6,196 nt of DNA from JBDKGV01 sp039798005 (GTDB lineage: Bacteria > Fibrobacterota > Fibrobacteria > UBA5070): positions 1-6,196 of the forward strand of contig JBDKGV010000207.1 of the NCBI GenBank assembly GCA_039798005.1. Reading direction: 5' to 3'. Made by a program: the position numbers and the translations under genes. The notes beneath the pieces are model-generated. The model was given only the letters and a program-made list of their open reading frames with translations, had not been told where the DNA came from and ran no database searches. This document shows, in pieces, positions 1 through 5,584 of the stretch (position 1 is the stretch's first letter; the number at the start of each line of letters is the position of its first letter).

Positions 1-10
1 CGAGGCTCAC
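1..10 (-). CDS. start of an unidentified gene, cut by the left window edge
   Basis: Only three codons are visible on the minus strand: GTG (10-8), AGC and CTC, so the product would begin Met-Ser-Leu. The case for a real start rests on the strong ribosome binding site at 19-24, eight bases upstream of the GTG. It follows the transporter gene ending at 200 in the same direction, separated by the hairpin-rich gap, so it may be the next gene of the same transcript or have its own promoter. Function cannot be judged from three residues. Confidence 0.5.
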
Positions 11-18
11 TGCCAGAA

Positions 19-24
19 CCTCCT
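19..24 (-). promoter_or_regulatory. strong Shine-Dalgarno site for the left-edge gene
   Basis: On the minus strand the bases read AAAAGGAGGTT, an eight-base match (AAGGAGGT) to the anti-Shine-Dalgarno complement. The spacer to the GTG at 10-8 is eight bases, which is optimal. No other gene in this window has so good a site, and it decides the GTG start. Confidence 0.6.
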
Positions 25-35
25 TTTGCTGGGTT

Positions 36-55
36 CCAAGGGGTGTAACCCCTGG
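36..55. repeat. hairpin 1 of the cluster
   Basis: The arms AGGGGT (39-44) and ACCCCT (48-53) pair exactly around the loop GTA. CC (36-37) pairs with GG (54-55), leaving A38 bulged, for eight pairs in all. Confidence 0.6.
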
Positions 56-64
56 CCGCGGTTT

Positions 65-91
65 CCAAAGGGGCGCGGACAGCCCCTTTGG
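65..91. repeat. hairpin 2 of the cluster, perfect 10-bp stem
   Basis: CCAAAGGGGC (65-74) and GCCCCTTTGG (82-91) are exact reverse complements separated by a 7-nt loop. This is the longest uninterrupted stem in the cluster. It is not followed by a T run on either strand, so a Rho-independent terminator is unlikely, although a weak 3'-end or RNA-stabilising role after the transporter gene is possible. Confidence 0.7.
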
Positions 92-96
92 CCGGG

Positions 97-115
97 TCTG
101 GGCCGGAGGCCCAGA
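97..115. repeat. hairpin 3 of the cluster
   Basis: TCTGGGCC (97-104) and GGCCCAGA (108-115) pair perfectly over eight bases with the triloop GGA. The CGGG foot (93-96) sits directly before the stem. Confidence 0.65.
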
Positions 116-119
116 ACAA

Positions 120-134
120 CGGGCACGCAGTGCA
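120..134. repeat. first copy of a 15-bp direct repeat (hairpin 4)
   Basis: CGGGCACGCAGTGCA occurs here and identically at 184-198. Inside it GCAC (123-126) pairs with GTGC (130-133) around GCA, giving a small 4-bp stem behind the CGGG foot. Confidence 0.7.
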
Positions 135-143
135 AAGATCGGG

Positions 144-163
144 TGCAGGGCGGAGCGCCTGCA
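144..163. repeat. hairpin 5 of the cluster
   Basis: TGCAGG (144-149) pairs with CCTGCA (158-163). CG (151-152) can pair with CG (156-157), leaving G150 bulged and a GAG loop. The CGGG foot is at 140-143. The 10-bp palindrome AAACCGGTTT (163-172) follows at once, and its CGGTTTC part resembles the foot of hairpin 2. Confidence 0.6.
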
Positions 164-183
164 AACCGGTTTCAAGCCAAATC

Positions 184-198
184 CGGGCACGCAGTGCA
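184..198. repeat. second copy of the 15-bp direct repeat (hairpin 6)
   Basis: Identical to 120-134 over all 15 bases, with start points 64 bp apart. It ends two bases short of the transporter stop codon (200-202), so the cluster abuts the coding sequence. Confidence 0.7.
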
Positions 199-199
199 T

Positions 200-1099
200 T
201 CAAACAAGCAGGAGTGCCAGGCCCAGCAGGATGCCTGCAAGCGGCAGGAGCTTGGCACCGCGGTTGGCTTCCCGCAGGAAGATCGCCCCCAGGGCAAAGC
301 TCACCACCACGTTGGAGCGGCGCACCAAGGCGACCACTGAGACCATGGCGCCCGGTGCGGCCAGGGCCCGGAAATAGACGGCGTCGGCCAGGATCAGGAG
401 CGCCCCGACGGCAAAGATCGACCAGCGCCACTGGAACGGCGTGCTGGTGGCCTTTTGCGGCCACCACAGGACGGCGACCAGGAGCGATTGCAGGATGGCG
501 TTGTAGAGCGTGAACCAGAATTGCAGTGAGGCCGGAGGGATGCGGGCTGACTGGAGCAGGTGCTTGTCGTAGAGGCCGCTGGTGGCCCCCAGGAGCGTTC
601 CGGCAAGGAGTGCCCAGATCCAAGGGTTGCTGCCCAGCCGGATGCCTTCTCTGCGACCCAAAAGGGCAAAGCCCCAGTACGATGCGAGAATCAGGGCGAT
701 GCCTCCCCATTGCCGAAGGCTGGGCGTTTCGTGGAAGAGCACGATCGCCCCCATCACGGTGAAGAGCGGAGCACTTGCCCGGACCGGGGATGCGATCGAT
801 AGCGGCAAGTGCTTGAGGGCGAAGTAGGTCCCCACCCATGAGGAAGTCACGAGCAGGGCCTTGGCGGCGACCAGGAGATGCCCATGCCAAGAAAGTGGCG
901 AGGGAAGCGCACCGACCTGAGCGGCGAGATCGGGGAACCGCCCGGCAAGCAATGTGAAAGGCAGCAACACCGCAAGGCCTGACAGGCTGCCACCCAGGAG
1001 ACTGGGCAGGACGGCGTTTCCGGTGACGGCGGTCTTCTTGGCGACCTCGTAGATTCCGAGGAAGAGAGCGGAGAGAACTGCCAATGCGATCCAGGACAT
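200..1099 (-). CDS. EamA/DMT-family 10-TM transporter
   Basis: This 299-residue, very hydrophobic protein has the two-repeat layout of EamA permeases of the drug/metabolite transporter superfamily, at the usual family length. Repeat 1 covers about residues 2-147, with the typical stretch near 95-135 (YFALKHLPLSIASPVRASAP, then a glutamate in LFHETPS). Repeat 2 covers about 160-299, with the matching stretch near 242-287 (DAVYFRALA, then IFLREANRG). It acts in the cytoplasmic membrane; substrates in this family range from amino acids to metabolites and cannot be read from sequence. I chose the ATG at 1099 because translation opens directly into TM1 (MSWIALAVLS); a start at 1153 would add 18 polar residues overlapping folB. 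No clear Shine-Dalgarno precedes it. It begins 22 bp after the folB stop on the same strand, so it is probably the last gene of that unit. Confidence 0.88.
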   Translation of the reverse strand: MSWIALAVLSALFLGIYEVAKKTAVTGNAVLPSLLGGSLSGLAVLLPFTLLAGRFPDLAAQVGALPSPLSWHGHLLVAAKALLVTSSWVGTYFALKHLPLSIASPVRASAPLFTVMGAIVLFHETPSLRQWGGIALILASYWGFALLGRREGIRLGSNPWIWALLAGTLLGATSGLYDKHLLQSARIPPASLQFWFTLYNAILQSLLVAVLWWPQKATSTPFQWRWSIFAVGALLILADAVYFRALAAPGAMVSVVALVRRSNVVVSFALGAIFLREANRGAKLLPLAGILLGLALLLV

Positions 1100-1121
1100 G
1101 GCCGCAAGGTAGCCAACCGGT

Positions 1122-1514
1122 CTAAGCTTGCGCGGAGGACTCCGTGCGGGCAAGCTTCACCTGCACCCGGGTGCCGGCGGCGCGGGGCACGGCTTGGGGC
1201 TTGTTCACGGTGACGTCGACCGACTCGACCCGGGCGTGGTTGGCCAGGATGCGTTGGCCGCAGCGCGCCGCCATGGTCTCGATCAGGAGGAACTTCTCGG
1301 CTTTGACGAATTCCGTCAAATCATCGGCCAGCGCCGCGTAGTCCACCGTGGCGTCGATGTCCTCACCCGCGATGGCATCGGTCGCATCCAGGACCAGGCG
1401 GATGTCCAGGAAGATCTCCTGTTCGGTCGTGCGCTCGTGCCCCAGGATTCCGACGATGCAGGTGACGGGCAGGCGGTCGAGTGCGATGGTGGCGTGGATG
1501 ATGTCGGATTTCAT
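1122..1514 (-). CDS. folB: dihydroneopterin aldolase
   Basis: A cytoplasmic enzyme of tetrahydrofolate synthesis that cleaves 7,8-dihydroneopterin to 6-hydroxymethyl-7,8-dihydropterin and glycolaldehyde. The 130-residue product has the family hallmarks: VGILGHER near the N-terminus with Glu27, TVDY at 56-59, LLIETMA around 76-82 with Glu79 (pterin-anchoring position), and the catalytic lysine in NKPQA (Lys105). Family members are usually about 120 residues and octameric. The ATG at 1514 is favoured: a GGGAG site lies at 1522-1526, seven to eight bases upstream, and the homology begins just inside (MKSDIIHATIAL). The ATG overlaps the TGA of the upstream Nudix gene as ATGA, implying translational coupling. 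The paralogue FolX (dihydroneopterin triphosphate epimerase) shares this fold and cannot be fully excluded. Six extra residues after the last strand look unstructured. Confidence 0.9.
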   Translation of the reverse strand: MKSDIIHATIALDRLPVTCIVGILGHERTTEQEIFLDIRLVLDATDAIAGEDIDATVDYAALADDLTEFVKAEKFLLIETMAARCGQRILANHARVESVDVTVNKPQAVPRAAGTRVQVKLARTESSAQA

Positions 1515-2299
1515 GGCAGGTCTCCCGGGTGGTCGAGCAGGTGCTTGACCAGATGCAAGGTCGGTTGGTTGAGGTCGAGATCCAGCGATTCCTCCAGGGT
1601 CAGCCAACGGCCATCGAGGCTCTCGTGGTTGAGGGAGGTGGAATCGCCCGTTGTGCGTCCGACCAGGTTCAGCAGCAGGAAATGCCGCTTCTTGTAGAAA
1701 TCAGGGTCTTCGATGGCCTCTTGCACAAGCACCAAGCGCGAAGCAGTGACCACGAGTCCGGTCTCTTCGCTCATTTCCCGCACAAAGGCTTGAAGATGGG
1801 TTTCCCCGTAATCGATCTTGCCGCCGGGCGTGCCCCACTTTCCCGACCATTTGGCAGTGCGGACGAAGAAGGCGCGATGATCGGGGCGGAACACGAGGCC
1901 TCCCACCGTGGCGATGGGCCATCCGCAGGACTCCAAGCGGCTTTGGCGCTGGAACCATGTCAAGGCCGCCTGGAAGTCGGGGAAATCGGCATCCAGAACC
2001 GTGGTGCTGGTCCATTCGGGGGCTTGACGAAGGCGGGCAAAGCGCATGCGCGCCCGGGTCGCGGCTTCTTGGGAGGATGGGCTGGATCCAAGCAACGTGC
2101 AATCGTCCGGGGAGAGACCAAGGGCCTGCACGAGGCTTGGCAAGGTCTCCAACGCCACCTGCGGGTGCTGACTGATGCCCGGCAAATCGAGGCCGGGATG
2201 GAAGCTGTGGACCTGCCCACCGGTGGAATGGACCAAGGCCACGATCTCCCCCAAGGCGGAGGGATCTGGGCGATCGGAAATGTCGAGAAACAGGTGCAT
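1511..2299 (-). CDS. Nudix hydrolase with degenerate HAD-like N-terminal domain
   Basis: The C-terminal half (about residues 118-262 of 262) is a Nudix domain. The box fits the consensus exactly: Gly150, five residues, Glu156, seven residues, Arg164-Glu165-Met, Ser, Glu168-Glu169-Thr-Gly171-Leu, so the Mg-binding glutamates are present. Such enzymes cleave X-linked nucleoside diphosphates or related pyrophosphates. The first 100 residues are not part of a Nudix fold. They resemble a shortened HAD domain: a strand MHLFLDIS in place of DxD, then HPQ..LETLPSLVQALGL, then TLLGSSPSSQEAA where HADs have GDSxxDxxAA. The motif IV aspartates are serines, so phosphatase activity there is doubtful. The stop overlaps folB by ATGA, which suggests the folate-pathway step before FolB, but the substrate is inferred. 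The start is uncertain: ATGs at 2299 and 2305 both lack a Shine-Dalgarno, and one at 2407 would overlap the kinase gene. Confidence 0.85.
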   Translation of the reverse strand: MHLFLDISDRPDPSALGEIVALVHSTGGQVHSFHPGLDLPGISQHPQVALETLPSLVQALGLSPDDCTLLGSSPSSQEAATRARMRFARLRQAPEWTSTTVLDADFPDFQAALTWFQRQSRLESCGWPIATVGGLVFRPDHRAFFVRTAKWSGKWGTPGGKIDYGETHLQAFVREMSEETGLVVTASRLVLVQEAIEDPDFYKKRHFLLLNLVGRTTGDSTSLNHESLDGRWLTLEESLDLDLNQPTLHLVKHLLDHPGDLP

Positions 2300-2320
2300 G
2301 GCCATCAGGGGATCAAAGAT

Positions 2321-2353
2321 CCAAAATCCAGGCGGTCGCGACCCCCGATTTGG
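2321..2353 (-). other. bulged stem-loop between kinase and Nudix genes
   Basis: On the minus strand CCAAATC (2353-2347) pairs with GATTTTGG (2328-2321) with one bulged T. An inner stem of GG/CC plus GGT/ACC is centred on the palindrome GGTCGCGACC (2334-2343) with a CGCG loop. It begins five bases after the kinase stop. The bases that follow (ATCTTTGATC) are not a real T tract, so it is at best a weak terminator or attenuator, or an RNA-processing structure, between the kinase and the Nudix-folB-DMT unit. Confidence 0.35.
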
Positions 2354-2357
2354 GGAA

Positions 2358-5048
2358 TCAAGCGGCAGGATCGCGACGAGGACAAAGGCCTTCGACGGTG
2401 GTCGCAAGGTCCTTGAGGCGCACCGGCTTGGCGAGGTAGGCGGTGGAACCCGCCTCGAGGCATCTGAGGGTGTCGCTGTCCTGCGCCAAGGCGGTCATGG
2501 CCACGATGGGGGTGACTTTGGTTCGATCGTCCAGACGCAGGCGTCGAGTGGCCTCAAGGCCGTCCATGAGCGGCATCTGGACATCCATCAGGATGATGTC
2601 GGGGGAGTTGCCCCAAGCGGCCTCGATCGCCTCCTGGCCGTTCGAGGCGGTGAGGGTCCGGTACCCGAGGCCTTCGAGGTATTCGCAGACGCATTCGCGG
2701 ATGTCGAGGTTGTCCTCGGCAAGCAGGACCAGCGGGGAATCGCCGCGTGGCCGCGGATGTCCGGGGTCGCTTGCGGTGCTTTCGTCTTGAAGTGGAGCGG
2801 GCGTGGATTGACCCTCCCACGGAAGCGAGATGGTGACGGTGGTTCCGAAGGACGGTTCGCTTTCCAAGGAGACCGTGCCGCCATGGGCTTGAGCCAATCG
2901 TTGGACCAGGGCAAGCCCGAGTCCAGTGCCCGCGTGGATGCGCGCCAAGCTGTTGTCGAGTTGGACGAAGGGCTGGAACAACCGCAGCTGATCCTGGGTA
3001 TGGATGCCGATGCCGTTGTCCCGCACCACGAAGTGGAGCCTGTCCTTGTCGCTGCGGACCTCCAAGGTGATCTCCCCGCCGGAGGGGGTGAACTTCACGG
3101 CGTTGCCCAGCACGTTCACCAGCATCTGCTTGAGACGGACGGGGTCGGCCTGCAAGGCCGGTTGGTCCTGGTCGCACAGGAACCGGGTGACCAGGTGGCG
3201 GCGGGTGGCCGCGGCATCGATGAGGTCCAGCGCTTCCCGGCATACCGACTGGACATCGACCGTGGTCGTGCGGATCTGAAGGTGCCCGGCCATCGACTTG
3301 GCAAGATCGAGGATGTCGGAAATCAGCGCAAGCAGGTGGGAGGAACTGCGTTGGATGGTCTTGAGATGTCGAGTCTGCCCATCGCTTTCAGGGACGGAAT
3401 GGCTGCTTTCCAGCAGGATCTCCGTGGAGGCCTGGATCGCCTGCAGCGGTGTGCGCAGCTCATGGCTCATGGAGGAGAGGAAGTCCTCCCGGGAGCGCAG
3501 GGCGGTTTCAAGCTCCGCCGTGCGTTCCTGGACCAAGGTGTCCAGATTCTCGTTGATCGATTGCAGGGCCTGCTCCGCCTCGATCCGTTCGGTGAGGTCG
3601 AGACCTGCGGCGATGCACCAATTGGTCCCGGGCAAGCGGGAAATGACGAAATTCAGGTGCCGGATGAGGTCGTCATGGGCAAGAATGCGTTGCGTGACTC
3701 GCCAAGGTCCCACATCACCGGCATCCAGCTGGAACTGCATCAGCGTCGGCAGGTCCTCCGGATGGACGAATTCCGTCCACAGATGCCCTTCGATCTGGTC
3801 CCTGGGGCGTTGCACCAACTTCAGGCAGGATTCGTTGGCCAGCTGAATCCGGTTCTCCTCGTCGAAGACCAGCATGGGGGTGTCGGTGACTTCGAAGATC
3901 ACTTGATAGCGCCGGCGGCTCTCCTCAAGTTCCTGCCAAGCCGTCACCAAGCTCGTGCGCTCGATCAGGGAGCAGACAAGGAGATCGGTGCCAGGTATCT
4001 GGGCAAGGGAAAAGGTGACATGGCGAAGATCGCCGCTGCGATGGATGACGCGGCATTCGTATTGCCGAGGTGCCGCCCCGAAATCCGTCGAGCGCTTCTC
4101 GGCATATTGCAGGACCCGACTCAGGTCCTGTGCGTGGATGAACGTGGTCCAGGGGAGCTTGCCCTCGATTTCCGAGCGCGACCAGCCGTAGAGTTCTTCG
4201 CAGATGCGATTGATCATGCGGATGGTCCGGTCCGGCCCGAACACCACGATCGCGGTGCCAGCGGTCTCGAACAGCATGCGGTACTTTTCCTCCGAAAGCA
4301 GCAGGCGTTCCTGAGCTTCCTGGCGCTCCTTCTCATGGCGACGTCGGCGGTCCTGCGACTGCCAGACGAAAAAGCCGGTCAGAAGCGAAAACAAGACCAT
4401 GATTCCTTGAGCCAGCAGGGAGCGCGTCCTGAGGACGGATTGGTACTTCAGGAACGCATCCGGGAACATGTCCACACCGACGATGCCGACGATCACGCCG
4501 TGGCGATTGCGGATGGGGGCGTAGCCTGAGATGAAGCTTCCCCATTTGTCGGTCACCGGCTCCTCCTCCGAGGTCGCCTTGCCGCTGTGCAAGGCTTCCA
4601 GCATGGAAGGCGTGCTCGAATGGTAGACCTCCCCGATCACGGAGTGTTGCTGCACGCGGGTCTTCGGGTCGATGCGCGAAGGCGACGCATCCAGGACAAA
4701 TCGCAGGGAATCGCCGTCCTGAGCCATCGTGTAGACGTAGCGGATGCTCTTGCTGTTCTCAAGGACCCTGCGGAGACCGGCGACATGGCGAAGGTAGGTG
4801 GCTGATCTTTCATTCCGGCTGTTGTGCAGGATCTCCATGGAATCGCCATCGACCAGTGCTGATGCCAGTTCCGCGCTGCGGATCAGGTTCCCGCGCATTT
4901 CTCCTTGAACGGCGTCCTTGGCTCCGCGCTCCAAGAACGCGATGCTCAGAAGGGACACGGCCAGCACGGCCAGTCCGACGATCAAACCGTCCCGCACGGG
5001 GCGGATGGGCTTGGAGGGGATGGGAGGGGCCGAGCCCGTGGAGAACAT
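2358..5048 (-). CDS. membrane-bound hybrid sensor histidine kinase (Cache-like, PAS-PAS-HisKA-HATPase-REC)
   Basis: This 896-residue protein senses a signal outside the cytoplasmic membrane and autophosphorylates. Order: TM1 (about 21-39); an extracytoplasmic sensor (about 41-205) resembling Cache domains, with RYVYTM near 103 and a GYAPI..GIVGVD stretch near 175-193; TM2 (about 209-229); a short coiled linker; PAS1 (about 250-365); PAS2 (about 378-490); a second coiled linker; HisKA with phospho-accepting His529 in SMSHELRTPL; HATPase with N-box Asn645/Asn649, G1 DNGIG (677-681), F-box FQPF and G2 GTGLGLA (707-713); and a C-terminal receiver (about 771-890) with Glu778/Asp779, phospho-acceptor Asp822, Thr852 and Lys874. 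All catalytic residues are intact. There is no HPt domain and no linked regulator, so onward transfer must use a distant HPt protein. The ATG at 5048 opens just before TM1; an ATG at 5156 would add 36 atypical residues and run into the divergent gene. Confidence 0.93.
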   Translation of the reverse strand: MFSTGSAPPIPSKPIRPVRDGLIVGLAVLAVSLLSIAFLERGAKDAVQGEMRGNLIRSAELASALVDGDSMEILHNSRNERSATYLRHVAGLRRVLENSKSIRYVYTMAQDGDSLRFVLDASPSRIDPKTRVQQHSVIGEVYHSSTPSMLEALHSGKATSEEEPVTDKWGSFISGYAPIRNRHGVIVGIVGVDMFPDAFLKYQSVLRTRSLLAQGIMVLFSLLTGFFVWQSQDRRRRHEKERQEAQERLLLSEEKYRMLFETAGTAIVVFGPDRTIRMINRICEELYGWSRSEIEGKLPWTTFIHAQDLSRVLQYAEKRSTDFGAAPRQYECRVIHRSGDLRHVTFSLAQIPGTDLLVCSLIERTSLVTAWQELEESRRRYQVIFEVTDTPMLVFDEENRIQLANESCLKLVQRPRDQIEGHLWTEFVHPEDLPTLMQFQLDAGDVGPWRVTQRILAHDDLIRHLNFVISRLPGTNWCIAAGLDLTERIEAEQALQSINENLDTLVQERTAELETALRSREDFLSSMSHELRTPLQAIQASTEILLESSHSVPESDGQTRHLKTIQRSSSHLLALISDILDLAKSMAGHLQIRTTTVDVQSVCREALDLIDAAATRRHLVTRFLCDQDQPALQADPVRLKQMLVNVLGNAVKFTPSGGEITLEVRSDKDRLHFVVRDNGIGIHTQDQLRLFQPFVQLDNSLARIHAGTGLGLALVQRLAQAHGGTVSLESEPSFGTTVTISLPWEGQSTPAPLQDESTASDPGHPRPRGDSPLVLLAEDNLDIRECVCEYLEGLGYRTLTASNGQEAIEAAWGNSPDIILMDVQMPLMDGLEATRRLRLDDRTKVTPIVAMTALAQDSDTLRCLEAGSTAYLAKPVRLKDLATTVEGLCPRRDPAA

Positions 5049-5055
5049 GGATTGG

Positions 5056-5085
5056 ATAGTAGCAAATGTGCAGGTTGGAACGCAA
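5056..5085 (-). promoter_or_regulatory. candidate promoter of the kinase gene
   Basis: On the minus strand a -10-like TACTAT (5061-5056) is preceded by TGC, an extended -10 arrangement. A TTGCGT (5085-5080) lies 18 bases upstream as a weak -35. Transcription seven or so bases after the -10 would begin at or next to the ATG at 5048, and no Shine-Dalgarno is visible there, so the message could be leaderless. Based on inspection only. Confidence 0.3.
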
Positions 5086-5100
5086 TCCCAAAGGTTGCGT
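5080..5100. promoter_or_regulatory. 21-bp dyad, possible operator in the divergent gap
   Basis: ACGCAA (5080-5085) and TTGCGT (5095-5100) are exact inverted arms. Inside them CC and GG also pair, with one offset base. The dyad covers the proposed -35 of the kinase promoter and lies 34 bp before the start of the divergent plus-strand gene, so a bound regulator could affect both genes. No cognate regulator is encoded in the window. Confidence 0.3.
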
Positions 5101-5134
5101 GCAAGACGGATGCTGTCATGGTAGGTTTGCTGGC

Positions 5135-5584
5135 ATGAATCAGGATTCCTTGACACCGGAAACGAAGTGGCTGGAACTTGCGCTGGACATGGCCTTTGCC
5201 GGGCATCGTGGGCAATGTGATCGGGGCGGCTCCCCCTATATCCTCCATGTCTTTGAGGTGATTCAGGGATGCAAGGGGAATGCGTGGGCCATGGTGGTTG
5301 CGGCCCTGCACGATCTGGTCGAAGACGGTGCGGCGAGCCTTGCCGATCTCACGGATGCGGGCTTTCCCGCAGTGGTGGTCGAGGCGGTGGATGCCTTGAG
5401 CCGTCGGAAGGGGGAATCGTGGGATGACTATCTGGGGCGGGTGAAGGGCAATTCCTTGGCGCGAAGGGTCAAACGGGCGGACCTCGAGTCCAATCTCGAT
5501 GTGCGTCGCCTGCGGGATGTGGGTGAAACCTCGCTTGAGCGGTTGGAGCGCTATCGCAAGGCTTGGCAGGAACTGGCGTCCTGA
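5135..5584 (+). CDS. small SpoT/MESH1-like HD hydrolase
   Basis: This 149-residue protein is essentially a lone HD domain of the (p)ppGpp hydrolase type, with no synthetase, TGS or ACT part. The metal and catalytic positions of SpoT/Rel hydrolases can be matched: His38 in SPYILH, His59-Asp60 and Glu63-Asp64 in ALHDLVED, then Asp116 and Asn120 in RADLESN at the proper spacing of four. The likely role is Mn-dependent removal of the 3'-pyrophosphate from alarmones or a related nucleotide, in the cytoplasm. One departure is that the position of the guanine-contacting Arg44 of Rel from Streptococcus appears to be Asp29, so the substrate may differ. The ATG at 5135 fits the start of homology and has a weak GGTAGGT upstream; an in-frame start at 5066 would add 23 unlikely residues. 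It is divergent from the kinase gene, and its 3' end overlaps the convergent permease gene by 34 bp. Confidence 0.82.
   Translation: MNQDSLTPETKWLELALDMAFAGHRGQCDRGGSPYILHVFEVIQGCKGNAWAMVVAALHDLVEDGAASLADLTDAGFPAVVVEAVDALSRRKGESWDDYLGRVKGNSLARRVKRADLESNLDVRRLRDVGETSLERLERYRKAWQELAS

Larger units (their letters stand above)
30..198. repeat. cluster of short hairpins with a common CGGG-type foot
   Basis: This non-coding stretch lies between the transporter stop and the left-edge gene. It holds at least six small inverted repeats. Each follows a similar 5' foot on the plus strand: tGGGTTCC at 30, CGGTTTCC at 59, CGGGTC at 93, CGGGCA at 120, CGGGTG at 140 and CGGGCA at 184. Stems vary in sequence but loops are short (GTA, GGA, GCA, GAG, plus one of 7 nt). 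A conserved foot plus a variable hairpin is the layout of REP-type extragenic elements, but I do not recognise the family, and no RAYT transposase gene is visible here. None of the hairpins is followed by a T tract on either strand, so they are poor intrinsic terminators. On the minus strand they would form the leader of the left-edge gene. Confidence 0.6.

Noticed and set aside
65..91. Hairpin 2 as a Rho-independent terminator for the transporter unit
   Set aside because: The stem is strong, but neither strand has a T tract after it (AAACC on the minus strand, CCGGG on the plus strand).
120..198. The direct repeats as a CRISPR array
   Set aside because: There are only two 15-bp copies, spacers are not of uniform size, and no cas genes are present.
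26..513. Two plus-strand open frames of 104 and 141 codons over the left gap and transporter end
   Set aside because: Their translations are low-complexity products of the hairpin cluster and the antisense of TM helices; there is no domain and no persuasive ribosome binding site.
1128..1697. A 189-codon open frame on the plus strand
   Set aside because: It is antisense to folB and the Nudix C-terminus, which have clear family motifs on the other strand.
1529..2416. A 295-codon open frame on the plus strand
   Set aside because: It is a shadow of the Nudix gene; the minus-strand frame carries the exact Nudix box and a coupled overlap with folB.
2175..4529. A 784-codon open frame on the plus strand
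   Set aside because: It lies opposite the hybrid kinase and the Nudix gene, whose domains and catalytic motifs are unmistakable on the minus strand. Its translation shows no recognisable domain, and long antisense open frames are common in GC-rich genes.
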